A stretch of 64,000 bases of DNA, taken from contig CANRFF010000002.1 in assembly GCA_947629825.1 (NCBI GenBank), positions 151,875-215,874 of the forward strand, in the 5' to 3' direction. The notes under the pieces were generated by a model. It did not search any database, was not told where the DNA came from, and worked only from the letters and a program-made list of their open reading frames with translations. The DNA is from an uncultured Anaeroplasmataceae bacterium (lineage in GTDB: Bacteria; Bacillota_I; Bacilli_A; Acholeplasmatales; Anaeroplasmataceae). Positions 1 to 8,915 of the stretch are shown piece after piece (positions within the stretch are counted from its first letter, which is position 1; each line of letters opens with the position of its first letter). The position numbers and the translations under genes are program-made.

Positions 1-1
1 G

Positions 2-472
2 AGATTCAGTACCGATCCCAAAGAAATAGAAGATATGATTCATTATTATCGGGAATTCAATATTTCCGTTCATGATGAAATGGTAAAAGCATTTCCGGGA
101 GCGAAAGATCTATTGAAGACATTATCCAAAAAAGGATATAAAATCGGTGTGGTTTCTTCGAAAAAGAAAGATTTGGTCGAGCACGGCTTGGCTTTGACCG
201 GATTGTTGAAATATGTTTCCTTGGTCATCGGGGAAGAAGATGTCCAACGTCCGAAACCGGATCCGGAAGGATTGTTGAAAGCGGTTCGGATATTCGACAG
301 TAAAAAAGCGGTTTATGTCGGCGACGGCTTGGGAGATATCGAGGCCGGGAAGAATGCGAAAATGGATACGATCGGCGTGTTATATTCCAAACGGGCCGTT
401 CAAATTGCGGAAGCGCAACCGACGTATACGATTAAACAATTGGAAGACCTTTTGAAAGTTTTGGTGGAGTAG
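2..472 (+). CDS. HAD-superfamily phosphatase (PpaX/Gph-like), 5' truncated by window edge
   Basis: The reading frame is open from base 2, so the start lies outside the window; the ATG at 35 is probably internal. The visible 157 residues cover the cap and the second half of a HAD phosphatase. Motif II is the VVSSKK stretch, motif III the Lys in RPKPDPEG, and motif IV is VGDGLGDIEAGKNA with its acidic pair. This pattern fits PpaX/phosphoglycolate phosphatase-type enzymes that hydrolyse small phosphate esters or pyrophosphate in the cytoplasm. PpaX is named from family resemblance only, because the nucleophile motif is missing from the window. It ends 4 bases before whiA, so the two are probably co-transcribed. 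Confidence 0.8.
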   Translation, partial: RFSTDPKEIEDMIHYYREFNISVHDEMVKAFPGAKDLLKTLSKKGYKIGVVSSKKKDLVEHGLALTGLLKYVSLVIGEEDVQRPKPDPEGLLKAVRIFDSKKAVYVGDGLGDIEAGKNAKMDTIGVLYSKRAVQIAEAQPTYTIKQLEDLLKVLVE

Positions 473-476
473 GCGT

Positions 477-1418
477 ATGAGTTTTTCTACGGATGTCAAA
501 GAAGATATTTTAAAATTAAATACGGATGATTCGATGCATTTCGTAGAAGCGGAAGCCTTATTGCGTTTCGGAAGCGAGATTATTTTAGGCAATCCGAAGC
601 GAATTCATTTTTCCACGTCCAATATGGCGGTTCTTCGTTTTTTTGTCAGACGTTTGAAAGAAATTTACAAAGATCTGCATTATGAACTGTTTTCCAGACA
701 GATGCAGAAACTTCAGCGAACCACGATCTTTTCTTGTATGATTGACGCACCGGTAGAGGCAATTTTAAAGGATTTCGATTTACTTTCGGAACATTCTTCG
801 AAAAAACAGGAAATCTTGTCGGAACCGGGACTGATGAAAGCTTACTTGCGAGGGGCTTTTCTTGTCAAAGGCACCGTCAATCCTCCGGAGACGTCCAATT
901 ATCATCTGGAAATGGTAACGGATACGGATTACGAGGCTTTGTTCTTACAGAAGTGTATGAATTATTTCGAACTGAATGCCCGGATTACCAAACGTCGGAA
1001 TCATCTGATCGTCTATCTGAAAGAAAAAGATTCGATCATCGATTTTTTAAGACATATCGGAGCCAATGTGATGATGAACGAATTTGAAAATATCGTTATC
1101 CGAAGAGGTTTGGCAGCCAATGTCAATCGTTTGATGAATATCGACGTTGCCAATCAACAGAAGACCAATCAATCTTCGAAAGAACAACTGAAATATATCC
1201 GATATCTGGAGCGCTATTATCCGTTGGAGAAATTGGATGATAAACTTTTATTGGTGATGACTGTCCGCAAGGAAAATCCGGAGGCCTCTTTGAATGAAAT
1301 GGTTGAAATCATCAATCAGTCTTATCATACGGAAATCACAAAGTCGGGATTGAATCATCGCTTGAGACATTTGAAAGAAATTGCGTTGGATTATGAGCAA
1401 AAAAGGAAGGATGATTAA
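477..1418 (+). CDS. whiA: DNA-binding regulator WhiA
   Basis: The 313-residue protein matches WhiA in length and layout: an N-terminal LAGLIDADG-like domain (motifs around LRFGSEIILG and LRGAFLVKGTVNPP) and a C-terminal helix-turn-helix (about residues 215-305, including the EMVEIINQSYHTEITKSGLNHR region). WhiA is a sporulation regulator in actinobacteria, while in Firmicutes it influences chromosome segregation and cell division. The ATG lies just behind a GGTGGAGTAGG ribosome site that overlaps the end of the phosphatase gene. Its stop abuts the acpS start, which suggests translational coupling. Confidence 0.95.
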   Translation: MSFSTDVKEDILKLNTDDSMHFVEAEALLRFGSEIILGNPKRIHFSTSNMAVLRFFVRRLKEIYKDLHYELFSRQMQKLQRTTIFSCMIDAPVEAILKDFDLLSEHSSKKQEILSEPGLMKAYLRGAFLVKGTVNPPETSNYHLEMVTDTDYEALFLQKCMNYFELNARITKRRNHLIVYLKEKDSIIDFLRHIGANVMMNEFENIVIRRGLAANVNRLMNIDVANQQKTNQSSKEQLKYIRYLERYYPLEKLDDKLLLVMTVRKENPEASLNEMVEIINQSYHTEITKSGLNHRLRHLKEIALDYEQKRKDD

Positions 1419-1745
1419 ATGGAAATCGGTATTGATTTGGTTGAACACCAGGATTTTATCGCCAAGGATCAAAGGTTCATCGAATATGTACTGTCGGAAG
1501 AAGAACGGCAGTATTTCGAAAAGGTGTCTCATCCTCAGAGAAAAATAGAGTATCTGGCTTCCCGATTTGCGTGTAAAGAAGCGATTGTGAAGTGCTTGAA
1601 ACGAAAAATCGATTTTAAAAAAGTGTCGATATTAAACGACAAAAACGGAGTTCCTTATATTCAAAGCGATTTGAATCTGGATCTCCGTCTCAGTTTATCC
1701 CACACCGATCATTACAGCGTGGCTGTTGTCATTAGTCTTCCATAA
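1419..1745 (+). CDS. acpS: holo-[acyl-carrier-protein] synthase
   Basis: AcpS transfers 4'-phosphopantetheine from CoA to the serine of acyl carrier protein; the acpP gene lies at 57433 in this window. The 108-residue length is normal. The N-terminal GIDLVE carries the Mg-binding Asp6, and SRFACKEAIVK supplies the second metal ligand and the CoA-binding lysine. The C-terminal LSLSHTDHYSVAVVI strand is typical. The ATG directly follows the whiA stop, and AAAAGGAAGG upstream acts as ribosome site. The last 14 bases overlap the convergent DUF378 gene. Confidence 0.95.
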   Translation: MEIGIDLVEHQDFIAKDQRFIEYVLSEEERQYFEKVSHPQRKIEYLASRFACKEAIVKCLKRKIDFKKVSILNDKNGVPYIQSDLNLDLRLSLSHTDHYSVAVVISLP

Positions 1746-1944
1746 GCTTGTGACGATTTCTTAAGAAAAGTAAGGCAATATTAAGGATAGCGGCAACGCC
1801 AATAATAATATATATTGTTCTTGAAGCGATGCTTTCCGGTTTCAACAACCATGTCACAAGGTTAAAATCAAATATTCCAATCAGAGCCCAGTTAATACCT
1901 CCGATGATGGTAAGCGCTAGGGCTATTTTTTGTATTACTGACAC
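1732..1944 (-). CDS. DUF378 family small membrane protein (YuzA-like)
   Basis: The GTG start is set by a strong AGGAGGT site six bases upstream on the minus strand; reading further upstream would place that site inside the gene. The 70-residue product has two hydrophobic segments (about residues 5-25 and 40-62) around the GGINWALIGIFDFNLV signature of DUF378. Members are two-helix membrane proteins of unknown function, widespread in Firmicutes. The gene overlaps acpS tail to tail and diverges from the lipoprotein gene at 2049. Confidence 0.85.
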   Translation of the reverse strand: MSVIQKIALALTIIGGINWALIGIFDFNLVTWLLKPESIASRTIYIIIGVAAILNIALLFLRNRHKLMED

Positions 1945-1988
1945 TTTTTTACCTCCTTTATTCATTAGTTTTCTCAAAGTTTCGAATC

Positions 1989-2018
1989 TTATGCATACAC
2001 ACCGAAGAAAGTGCATAA
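1989..2018. promoter_or_regulatory. Symmetric element between divergent genes
   Basis: TTATGCA (1989-1995) and TGCATAA (2012-2018) form a perfect 7-base inverted repeat separated by 16 bases, in the space between the divergent DUF378 gene and the lipoprotein gene. Each arm reads outward as TGCATAA, so the pair could be two extended -10-like elements facing away from each other, or a regulator site. No convincing -35 boxes were found. Confidence 0.3.
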
Positions 2019-2048
2019 CATTAAGTGATTAAGAAGATAGGTGGAAAA

Positions 2049-3017
2049 ATGAAAAAAATATTTAGTATTCTGTTATTGGGTTGTATCTTATTATTTACCG
2101 GTTGTTCCAAATCCGGCTCAACGGATGAAGTATCAAAAGTAACGAAATATCTATCTGATTTGGAATCCTACGTTTTGGATTCTACGATGACAATCAATCG
2201 TTCCGATAAGAAAGTTACGATGAAAGTGGGAGTTCATTATCTGGCTCCGAGTTATTACAAGGTCAGTTTCAAAACCCAAGATAATAATGAGCAACTGATT
2301 ATCAAGAACGACAGCGGTGTGTTTGTTTTGACTCCGTCGTTGAATAAAGAGTTCAAGTTTGACAGCGACTGGCCGCTCAATAGTTCTCATGCGTATCTTT
2401 TGGAAGCCATTTTAAAAGATATTCAGGCAGATGCAAATTCGGCGGGGACAACCGAAAATGATCTCATCAAAGTGGAATGTGCGATCACGCATAAGACGAA
2501 TCAAAATTTAACCAAGATGAATTACTATTGTTCGAAAAGCGATCTGACTCCGAAAAAAACGGTCTTTTTGAATGATAAAAACGAAGAAATCGTCATTGTC
2601 GATTTTCAATCGTTCGATTCGAAGACCACGTTGACCAAAGAAGATTTCAATGAAAAGAAATATCTGGTGGAACAGGAAGAAAAAGATAACAACAAAGAAA
2701 CTTCCGGCGTAGCGGTAACGGTCGGATATGAAATCGAAGGAAACTCATTGAATTCGTCTACGACCAAAGATGATGTGACGATCATGTGTTACAGCGGAGA
2801 AAAACCATATAGTATCGTCGTTCAGGAAGCGGCAACCTATGCGGAAGTTGTTGTGATGGAAGAATATACCGACTTTGAAGTTCTTTCGGAAGGGTTATGT
2901 TTCTTCAATGAAAACTGTATGAAATATTTCCTGAAAGATTATGAAGTTGTCGTATATTCCAAGGCGCTATCCATAGAAGAATATCTGAATATTGCGGGAT
3001 CGATTTCGATTGCATAA
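2049..3017 (+). CDS. LolA-like lipoprotein (YdcC-type)
   Basis: The chosen ATG follows AGGTGG and gives a clean lipoprotein signal, MKKIF..LLFTGC with the lipobox Cys19; the ATG 24 bases upstream would place charged residues before it. After the signal the 322-residue protein has repeated amphipathic strands, with MNYYCSKSDLTPKKTVFLNDKNEE..VDF resembling the half-barrel of LolA/RseB-type outer-layer lipoproteins. In Bacillus the gene next to acpS is ydcC, a LolA-like lipoprotein, so the neighbourhood supports the family call. It is probably tethered to the outer face of the membrane. The function is unknown. Confidence 0.65.
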   Translation: MKKIFSILLLGCILLFTGCSKSGSTDEVSKVTKYLSDLESYVLDSTMTINRSDKKVTMKVGVHYLAPSYYKVSFKTQDNNEQLIIKNDSGVFVLTPSLNKEFKFDSDWPLNSSHAYLLEAILKDIQADANSAGTTENDLIKVECAITHKTNQNLTKMNYYCSKSDLTPKKTVFLNDKNEEIVIVDFQSFDSKTTLTKEDFNEKKYLVEQEEKDNNKETSGVAVTVGYEIEGNSLNSSTTKDDVTIMCYSGEKPYSIVVQEAATYAEVVVMEEYTDFEVLSEGLCFFNENCMKYFLKDYEVVVYSKALSIEEYLNIAGSISIA

Positions 3018-3043
3018 AAAAAGGCATCTGAATGCCTTTTTTG
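3016..3043 (+). terminator. Rho-independent terminator after the LolA-like gene
   Basis: GGCAT-CTGA-ATGCC stem-loop followed by TTTTTT, directly downstream of the stop. The A-run upstream of the stem means it could also work on the minus strand. Confidence 0.85.
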
Positions 3044-3102
3044 TTTGGGGAAAACATCTGAGACGGAACTTTCGGAAGAGTTTTAAAAAATCTTGATTAT
3101 TC

Positions 3103-3131
3103 TTGAATTTTTTTCGGTTTTATTTTATAAT
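3103..3131 (+). promoter_or_regulatory. Sigma-A-type promoter for the gene at 3163
   Basis: TTGAAT at 3103-3108 and a perfect TATAAT at 3126-3131 are separated by 17 bases. The AGGAGG site and TTG start follow within 35 bases. Confidence 0.75.
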
Positions 3132-3162
3132 ATACTAGATGTTTGTTTAGGAGGAATGGATT

Positions 3163-3882
3163 TTGAGCGATAATATCAGTTCTAATGAACGTAATAATAC
3201 AAATAAAAGAGCCATTCGTAAGGTTTCCAGAGCGAATACCAAAGGACAATCCGCAAAAAGACTCAGTCGAAATGCCAAAATCGGAATCATAGTAGCGGTA
3301 TTGTGTCTGGTTGCGATCGGATTGGGGTTGGGGATCGGTATTCCGCTTTCTTCTCAAAAAGAAACGACGGAAGAGAAAGTTTACTTCAACGAACCGTATG
3401 AATTGGAAAACGGAAAGAAAGTCGAATTCGAAAAAGAAAATTATCAAACGCTTCTTCGGTATATCGACAATGACAAAGTTCGGCATATGTTTGTGTTTGC
3501 CTATGACAGCAACGTATTTTATGCCGATGAAGAAGATGAAGATACCTATAATAAAGATTATACCGAATTGATCCGAAGAGTTGCCAATTTTCAAAATGAT
3601 GTCAATGAGGCCAAAGCCAAAGGGATCAATGTGGAACTTTATATTGTCGATGTACGGGTAGACAGTTCGGTCAATGCGGATCTTCTGAAAGATGATTCTC
3701 ATTTCGGCGGTTTTTATACGGACAGCGAAGTCACGGATTATCCACCGGCTTTTATCTACGTTTATGAAGGAGAATTCAAAGATAAAATGGATGGATACGA
3801 TGTGGTATCGACCAGTTCGTTTAATGAATTGTTCAGTGTCATCAACAATGCCGGAAATTATTTGGATCATTTGACGGAATAA
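3163..3882 (+). CDS. Single-pass membrane protein with possible thioredoxin-like outer domain
   Basis: The TTG start is preferred because AGGAGG lies 7 bases upstream; an ATG at 3157 is too close to that site. The 239-residue protein has a basic N-terminal tail (about 1-38), one membrane segment (about 39-62) and an acidic outer domain. That domain alternates strands and helices in a thioredoxin-like order: HMFVFAYDSN, a helix rich in E and D, VELYIVDV, then PPAFIYVYEGEF, which resembles the cis-Pro region of thioredoxins. No CxxC is present, so a redox role is unlikely. The fold guess is inference. It stands alone, between its own promoter and terminator. Confidence 0.7.
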   Translation: MSDNISSNERNNTNKRAIRKVSRANTKGQSAKRLSRNAKIGIIVAVLCLVAIGLGLGIGIPLSSQKETTEEKVYFNEPYELENGKKVEFEKENYQTLLRYIDNDKVRHMFVFAYDSNVFYADEEDEDTYNKDYTELIRRVANFQNDVNEAKAKGINVELYIVDVRVDSSVNADLLKDDSHFGGFYTDSEVTDYPPAFIYVYEGEFKDKMDGYDVVSTSSFNELFSVINNAGNYLDHLTE

Positions 3883-3913
3883 AAAAGAAAGCCTTTTTCA
3901 AGGCTTTCTTTTT
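3883..3913 (+). terminator. Rho-independent terminator before tex
   Basis: GAAAGCCTT-TTTC-AAGGCTTTC stem-loop followed by TTTTT. It ends 15 bases before the tex start, so tex is transcribed either by read-through or from a promoter not recognised here. Confidence 0.85.
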
Positions 3914-3928
3914 ATCGAGGAGGAAACA

Positions 3929-6100
3929 ATGAATGAAAAAATCATAACGGCAGTCGCCGAAAAACTGCAAATTTTACCGGAACAGGTAAAAGCGGTTTTA
4001 AAATTGTTGTCGGAAGATAAAACGGTCGCTTTTATCGCCAGATACCGCAAAGAAGTCACCAAGGGATTGAATGAAGAACAAATCCGGGGGATTGCCGAAG
4101 AATATGAATACGGACTTTCTTTGCAAAAAAGAAAAGAAGACGTTTTACGGTTGATCGAAGAAAAGGGACTGTTGACCGAAGAATTGCAAATGAAGATCAA
4201 TGCCGCATCCAAACTGATTGAAGTAGAGGACTACTATCGTCCGTATAAAGAGAAAAAGAAAACCAAGGCAACGGAAGCCATAGCATTGGGGCTGGAACCG
4301 CTGGCAGACTTGATGTTGAAGTTATGGCAAAAAGGGGATAAAAACCAATTGGTGTCTCCTTTTTTGACCGATCGTGTTCTGACGGTGGAAGACGCATTGC
4401 GGCAGGCACAATATATTGTTGCCGAACGGATTTCGGATGAGGCGGAATATCGACAGCATATCCGGGATGCGGCGCTGAAGTACGGGACGATTAGCGGAAA
4501 AAAGAAAAACAACGATGCCGATCCCGAGAAAAAATATCAGAATTATTATCAAAGTACGGAAAAAATCGCATGGGTGAAACCGCATCGCATTTTGGCTTTG
4601 AACCGTGCCGAAGCGGAAGATGTGATTACGGTGTCCGTTGAATTGCAACCGCAAAGAGATTTGGAATATCTCAAAGCCAGAGTACTGCATCACCGCCTTT
4701 CGATTTTTCAAACGGAGTTGGAACAGGCTATTGAAGATGCTTATCAAAGATTGATTGCCCCGTCTATCGAGCGGGAGATCAGAGCCATTCTGACGGAGCG
4801 GGCTCAAGAACAGGCCATCCGTATTTTTTCATTGAATCTACGGCATTTGTTACTGCAGGCTCCTTTGAAAAACCATACGGTCTTGGGCGTGGATCCCGCT
4901 TTTCGTACCGGTTGTAAATTGGCAGTTGTTTCTCCGCAGTCCAAAGTCTTGGCCATCGGTGTGATTTATCCGAATGAAAAAGCGAAAGGCTGGGAAGTTT
5001 CAGAACAGGTTTTGGAAAAATCTAAAAAAGATCTCTTGAAAATGATTGAAACCTACCATGTGGAAATTATCGCCATCGGCAACGGAACGGCGGGAAGAGA
5101 AACCGAAAAATTCATTGCGGATACCATTCGGGAAGAACAATTATCGGTCAAGTATGTGGTTGTCAGCGAGGCCGGGGCGTCGGTATATTCGGCTTCTTCG
5201 GTAGCGATAGAAGAGTTTCCCGATCTTTCGGTAGAACAGCGTTCGGCCATTTCGATTGCCCGAAGAATACAGGATCCTTTGGCGGAATTGGTCAAGATCG
5301 ATCCCAAGTCGATCGGTGTCGGTCAGTATCAACATGATGTTGCGGCCAATAAATTATCCAAATCATTGGAAAACGTCGTTGTCGATGCGGTCAATCAGGT
5401 GGGAGTCAATCTGAATACGGCTTCCCGGTCGTTATTGAGTTATGTTTCCGGACTTTCCAAAACGGTCGCTCAGAATATCGTAGACTATCGGGAACAGCAT
5501 CAACGGTTTCGCAGTCGGGAAGAATTGAAAAATGTAGCGAAATTAGGACCGAAAACGTATGAACAATGCGTTGGATTTTTAAGAATTTTGGATGGAGATC
5601 ATCCTTTGGATATGACGGGAATTCATCCGGAAAGTTACGAAAAAGCGGAAGAACTTCTGAAACAAATGAATTTGTCCGTTTTTGATTTGGGGACTTCTCA
5701 GATGAAAGAATGTGTCGGTCAACTGGATCGAAAAGAACTTTCTGCCCGATTATCGATCGATCTTTATACCCTTTCGGATATCTTAGATGCGTTTACTTCT
5801 CCGTTACGGGATATTCGGGAAAATTATCCGGGATTAAAATTAAGAGAAGATATTATGCATTTCGAAGATATCAAAGTCGGTGATGAATTGGACGGAATCG
5901 TACGAAATGTGGTTGATTTCGGCGCTTTTGTCGACTGTGGGGTCAAATATGACGGGTTGATTCATATTTCCAAGATGTCTTCCCAAAAAATCGCTCATCC
6001 GTCGGAGGTTGTCAATGTCGGTGATGAAGTTCATGTATATGTCATCGAGATTGACTATGAACGTCATAAACTGGGGCTTTCCATGGTAAAACCATATTGA
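3929..6100 (+). CDS. tex: Tex family RNA-binding protein
   Basis: The 723 residues match Tex throughout. The N-terminal helical domain carries the TVAFIARYRKE signature, the YqgF/RNase H-like domain begins near LGVDPAFRTGCKLAV (about residue 325), the helix-hairpin-helix pair is around LNTASRSLLSYVSGLSK and VAKLGPKTYEQCVGFL (about 490-560), and the C-terminal S1 domain starts at KVGDELDGIVRNVVDFGAFVD (about 648-720). Tex binds structured RNA or DNA and is linked to transcription termination and stress or toxin-gene regulation in several bacteria. The start follows GAGGAGG. It converges on the lipoprotein pair and shares a terminator with it. Confidence 0.95.
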   Translation: MNEKIITAVAEKLQILPEQVKAVLKLLSEDKTVAFIARYRKEVTKGLNEEQIRGIAEEYEYGLSLQKRKEDVLRLIEEKGLLTEELQMKINAASKLIEVEDYYRPYKEKKKTKATEAIALGLEPLADLMLKLWQKGDKNQLVSPFLTDRVLTVEDALRQAQYIVAERISDEAEYRQHIRDAALKYGTISGKKKNNDADPEKKYQNYYQSTEKIAWVKPHRILALNRAEAEDVITVSVELQPQRDLEYLKARVLHHRLSIFQTELEQAIEDAYQRLIAPSIEREIRAILTERAQEQAIRIFSLNLRHLLLQAPLKNHTVLGVDPAFRTGCKLAVVSPQSKVLAIGVIYPNEKAKGWEVSEQVLEKSKKDLLKMIETYHVEIIAIGNGTAGRETEKFIADTIREEQLSVKYVVVSEAGASVYSASSVAIEEFPDLSVEQRSAISIARRIQDPLAELVKIDPKSIGVGQYQHDVAANKLSKSLENVVVDAVNQVGVNLNTASRSLLSYVSGLSKTVAQNIVDYREQHQRFRSREELKNVAKLGPKTYEQCVGFLRILDGDHPLDMTGIHPESYEKAEELLKQMNLSVFDLGTSQMKECVGQLDRKELSARLSIDLYTLSDILDAFTSPLRDIRENYPGLKLREDIMHFEDIKVGDELDGIVRNVVDFGAFVDCGVKYDGLIHISKMSSQKIAHPSEVVNVGDEVHVYVIEIDYERHKLGLSMVKPY

Positions 6101-6114
6101 TTTTTCCAAAGGCA

Positions 6115-6163
6115 ATAAAAAAAGAACCGAAATTCCGGTGTCGGACTTCGGTTCTTTTTTTTT
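6115..6163. terminator. Bidirectional terminator between tex and the lipoprotein pair
   Basis: AAAGAACCGAA and TTCGGTTCTTT form an 11-base stem around a 15-base loop, with A-runs and T-runs on either side, so it can serve both convergent units. Confidence 0.9.
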
Positions 6164-6170
6164 GTAAAGG

Positions 6171-8915
6171 TTACTTTTGATAAGGTCGTTTCCACTGATA
6201 TTGATCGGAATACCAATCATTGAAAGAATCTTCATGATCATAAGATTGGGAAATTTTCTTTAAATATTCATGGTATTGCTCGGTCGACTGCGGAATCGAA
6301 GATTCCAGTTGAATGTTCAATTCTTCAAACAAGAGGTAATTTTGGAAGCTTGCGGAAGTATATCTCGTAATGGCTTCGTCGAACATTGCGGAAAACAAAT
6401 TGGTAATATTGGTATCCAATGTCGGTGTGGCACTGGTTTGTTTTTGAACATAATAGGTGAAGAACTGATTCAATGTGGCTTCCGTGGTTTTGTCGTTATA
6501 GGTATTTTCAATGACCACATACACATTGTCGTTTTCGTCATCTTCCTCTTTTTTGTTTAGTAACACTTCGATATTCTTTTGATATCCATACCGGTCGGAA
6601 TCTTCCGTTTTCTTGGTTTCTGCCGGTTTGGTATAAGAATTGACCACAATCATATGGAAACCGTATTCGGTTGCGCACAAATCGTCTGCCGTTTGCGGTT
6701 GGTTGGTTCCGGAATTCATAAAGTAGAAAATCGGATGATCTTTATCAATGGTCAAATTTTCATTGACGGCCTGCGTATAAAGATTTTTGATATAGTCCGC
6801 AAATTCTTCCACATAATTGGATACGTTACTTTGAGTGGTATCTCCGCTTTCGGAAAGGGATTCCACCCGCAGTAAGAAGTTGTATTTCTTGAATTCCCGC
6901 CAATTTTTGTCAGGATTTGAAATCAACGGTTGATCGGAATTGTAAGCCTTGACGATATAATTGAGAATATCCATAATATTCTTGGATTTCAAAGCGTCGC
7001 AATTGGCTTCCTGATAAATGGCTTGCGATAAACTCAAAAGTGCCTGATAAAATGCATCGCTGTTATCCAGACTCTTCAAAAATTGATTTGGATCGTCCGG
7101 ATTTCCATCGGCGTTGTCGTCGATAAAAATCAGGATATGATCGATATTGATCGAGAATAAGTTGGCATAATTGCGATTTCCGGCATTCAGAAGATTCGAA
7201 AGAATATTGGACTGATTGGTGTTTACGTAAGTGGAATTCAATTGGTGATTTTCCGTTGCCCACTCGTCAAATACGGATTGAGCCAGATAATTATTCAAAA
7301 CAGCCGAAGCGACTTTTCCCAGACGGATTGCTTCTTCTTTGGTCGAATAACCGTAATTTGCAAGTAAGAACGTGTTTTCGCCAATGGCCGCAGGATAAGA
7401 AGAATTCTTATTGTTTTTGAAATCTTTCAATGCGGTTTCCACATCGGTTTCGAATGCTTTCAACTCGTCTTCGTCATAGAACAAATCCTTGTATTGATAA
7501 ACATATTGTAATTTGAAATATTGGAAGATGAGATCGAAACCGGTAGTCTTGACCAATTTCTGATAGAACTCGTCCACCGAATAGTTGATATCTTTATTGT
7601 CGGTATGAACGGTAAAGATATATTCGTTTTTAAAATCTTTCGGCGAGATGACATCATATTGATCGCTATAAGCGGTTTCAAACCGATATTCCAGATACGG
7701 ATCGAAAATTTTGATGTCCGTACTTTCAATCGTATCTTGTAAAAGCGTCGTAGTATAAGAAGTGATTTTTTCTTTCGTCAGAGTTTCTTTCAACTCCGCA
7801 TAAACTTTCTGATAATTCTCGTCGCCGATTTCACTTTTTAAATTTTTCCATTCGATGACTTCATTTTGGTTGGTCGTCTGGTATTTTGCGTTGACGTCAT
7901 AAACCGTCGTTCCCCGATATACCATAATATATTTATTATTTAAATTGAACGGCTCCGTCAGATATTGCCCGTCTTCGAGTGTCGAAACGACGAAATCTCT
8001 GATGTTGCTGGAAATGTCGGCCAAATCGTCGGTATTTTTATTGTATTTGTATTCTACGAGCGGATTGGCACTGTCCAAAGGCTGACGATAATTGTAATAA
8101 GTTTCGTATAATGTTTTGTAAATGTTTAAGGCATTGGAATCGTTGATTTCCTGTTCTTTGGTTACGGAACGAATCGTATTTCTCGCTTCAGTCAAATTGT
8201 TGAACTGAATGATAATCGCATGATAAGTACCGTAATTTTTCATGGCGTTGTCATATTCCGATTCGATATTGTCGTCGGAAATATAATAAGTATTGTTGAC
8301 CATGGCGCCGTCTTCGTCTTCGATTTTTTCTTCTTCGACCAATGTTTTCAATTTCTTGAAACTTGCCCGTTCCAAAGCCAGTCTCGGTAAATACCCTTCC
8401 ATCAAGTCCTGCGGAAGAGAAGAAAAGCAAATCGAATTTTCTTCTCCCTCTTTGATGGATTCGCATTGGGCTTTTGTGATGGTAATTCCTCGGTTGGCAC
8501 AAGTGTCGATATATTTTTCGATATCGGTTTCAATGTCTTTGGCTTTCAATTCGGAATAAGCCTTATAATTGCTGATACCATACAATTCCGAAGCGACGGA
8601 ATCGAAAATCGATTGTTCGGTGTCGGTAATCTCGGTATCATTCAAATTGATTTCGGCGGCAACTTCGCGGTAGTCTTCTTCGAAAAGAACTTTTTCCAAT
8701 TCGTCGATAAAAGAATCGTAACTGTTTGCCCGAAGCGTATCGTAATAATCTCCCAACGATAAAGAAGCATCGTTCGAACGGGCAATCACAGAAGAAGTAT
8801 TCAGATTTCCCAAAGGAACATTGGTATTTCTTTTTTGAGCGCTTTTACAAGCACCTAAGGAAAATACTAAAATGAATGTCAAGACACCAAAAAGAATTTT
8901 TCGATATGTTTTCAT
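6171..8915 (-). CDS. Giant PrsA/SurA-like foldase lipoprotein, copy 2 of tandem pair
   Basis: The start is the ATG behind AAAGGAGAT, giving a lipoprotein signal with lipobox SLGAC (Cys23) in a 914-residue product. This ATG overlaps the stop of the upstream gene by one base. Near the N-terminus, SLSLGDYYDTLR resembles the segment after the lipobox in PrsA/SurA. Two places resemble parvulin cores: YHAIIIQFNNLTEA (about residue 235) and IDHILIFIDDNADGNPDD (about 590), the latter followed about 160 residues on by TEYGFHMIVV, like the closing strand of parvulin domains. DDNADGNPDD also looks like an EF-hand-type calcium loop. The protein is rich in Tyr, Asp and Asn and is probably an extracytoplasmic folding factor. 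It is far longer than PrsA (about 300), so the function is inference. Confidence 0.7.
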   Translation of the reverse strand: MKTYRKILFGVLTFILVFSLGACKSAQKRNTNVPLGNLNTSSVIARSNDASLSLGDYYDTLRANSYDSFIDELEKVLFEEDYREVAAEINLNDTEITDTEQSIFDSVASELYGISNYKAYSELKAKDIETDIEKYIDTCANRGITITKAQCESIKEGEENSICFSSLPQDLMEGYLPRLALERASFKKLKTLVEEEKIEDEDGAMVNNTYYISDDNIESEYDNAMKNYGTYHAIIIQFNNLTEARNTIRSVTKEQEINDSNALNIYKTLYETYYNYRQPLDSANPLVEYKYNKNTDDLADISSNIRDFVVSTLEDGQYLTEPFNLNNKYIMVYRGTTVYDVNAKYQTTNQNEVIEWKNLKSEIGDENYQKVYAELKETLTKEKITSYTTTLLQDTIESTDIKIFDPYLEYRFETAYSDQYDVISPKDFKNEYIFTVHTDNKDINYSVDEFYQKLVKTTGFDLIFQYFKLQYVYQYKDLFYDEDELKAFETDVETALKDFKNNKNSSYPAAIGENTFLLANYGYSTKEEAIRLGKVASAVLNNYLAQSVFDEWATENHQLNSTYVNTNQSNILSNLLNAGNRNYANLFSINIDHILIFIDDNADGNPDDPNQFLKSLDNSDAFYQALLSLSQAIYQEANCDALKSKNIMDILNYIVKAYNSDQPLISNPDKNWREFKKYNFLLRVESLSESGDTTQSNVSNYVEEFADYIKNLYTQAVNENLTIDKDHPIFYFMNSGTNQPQTADDLCATEYGFHMIVVNSYTKPAETKKTEDSDRYGYQKNIEVLLNKKEEDDENDNVYVVIENTYNDKTTEATLNQFFTYYVQKQTSATPTLDTNITNLFSAMFDEAITRYTSASFQNYLLFEELNIQLESSIPQSTEQYHEYLKKISQSYDHEDSFNDWYSDQYQWKRPYQK

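Noticed and set aside
3097-3870. 257-codon minus-strand open frame opposite the gene at 3163
   Set aside because: No ribosome site, Ile/Phe-rich composition typical of an antisense shadow, and the plus-strand gene has a promoter, ribosome site and terminator.
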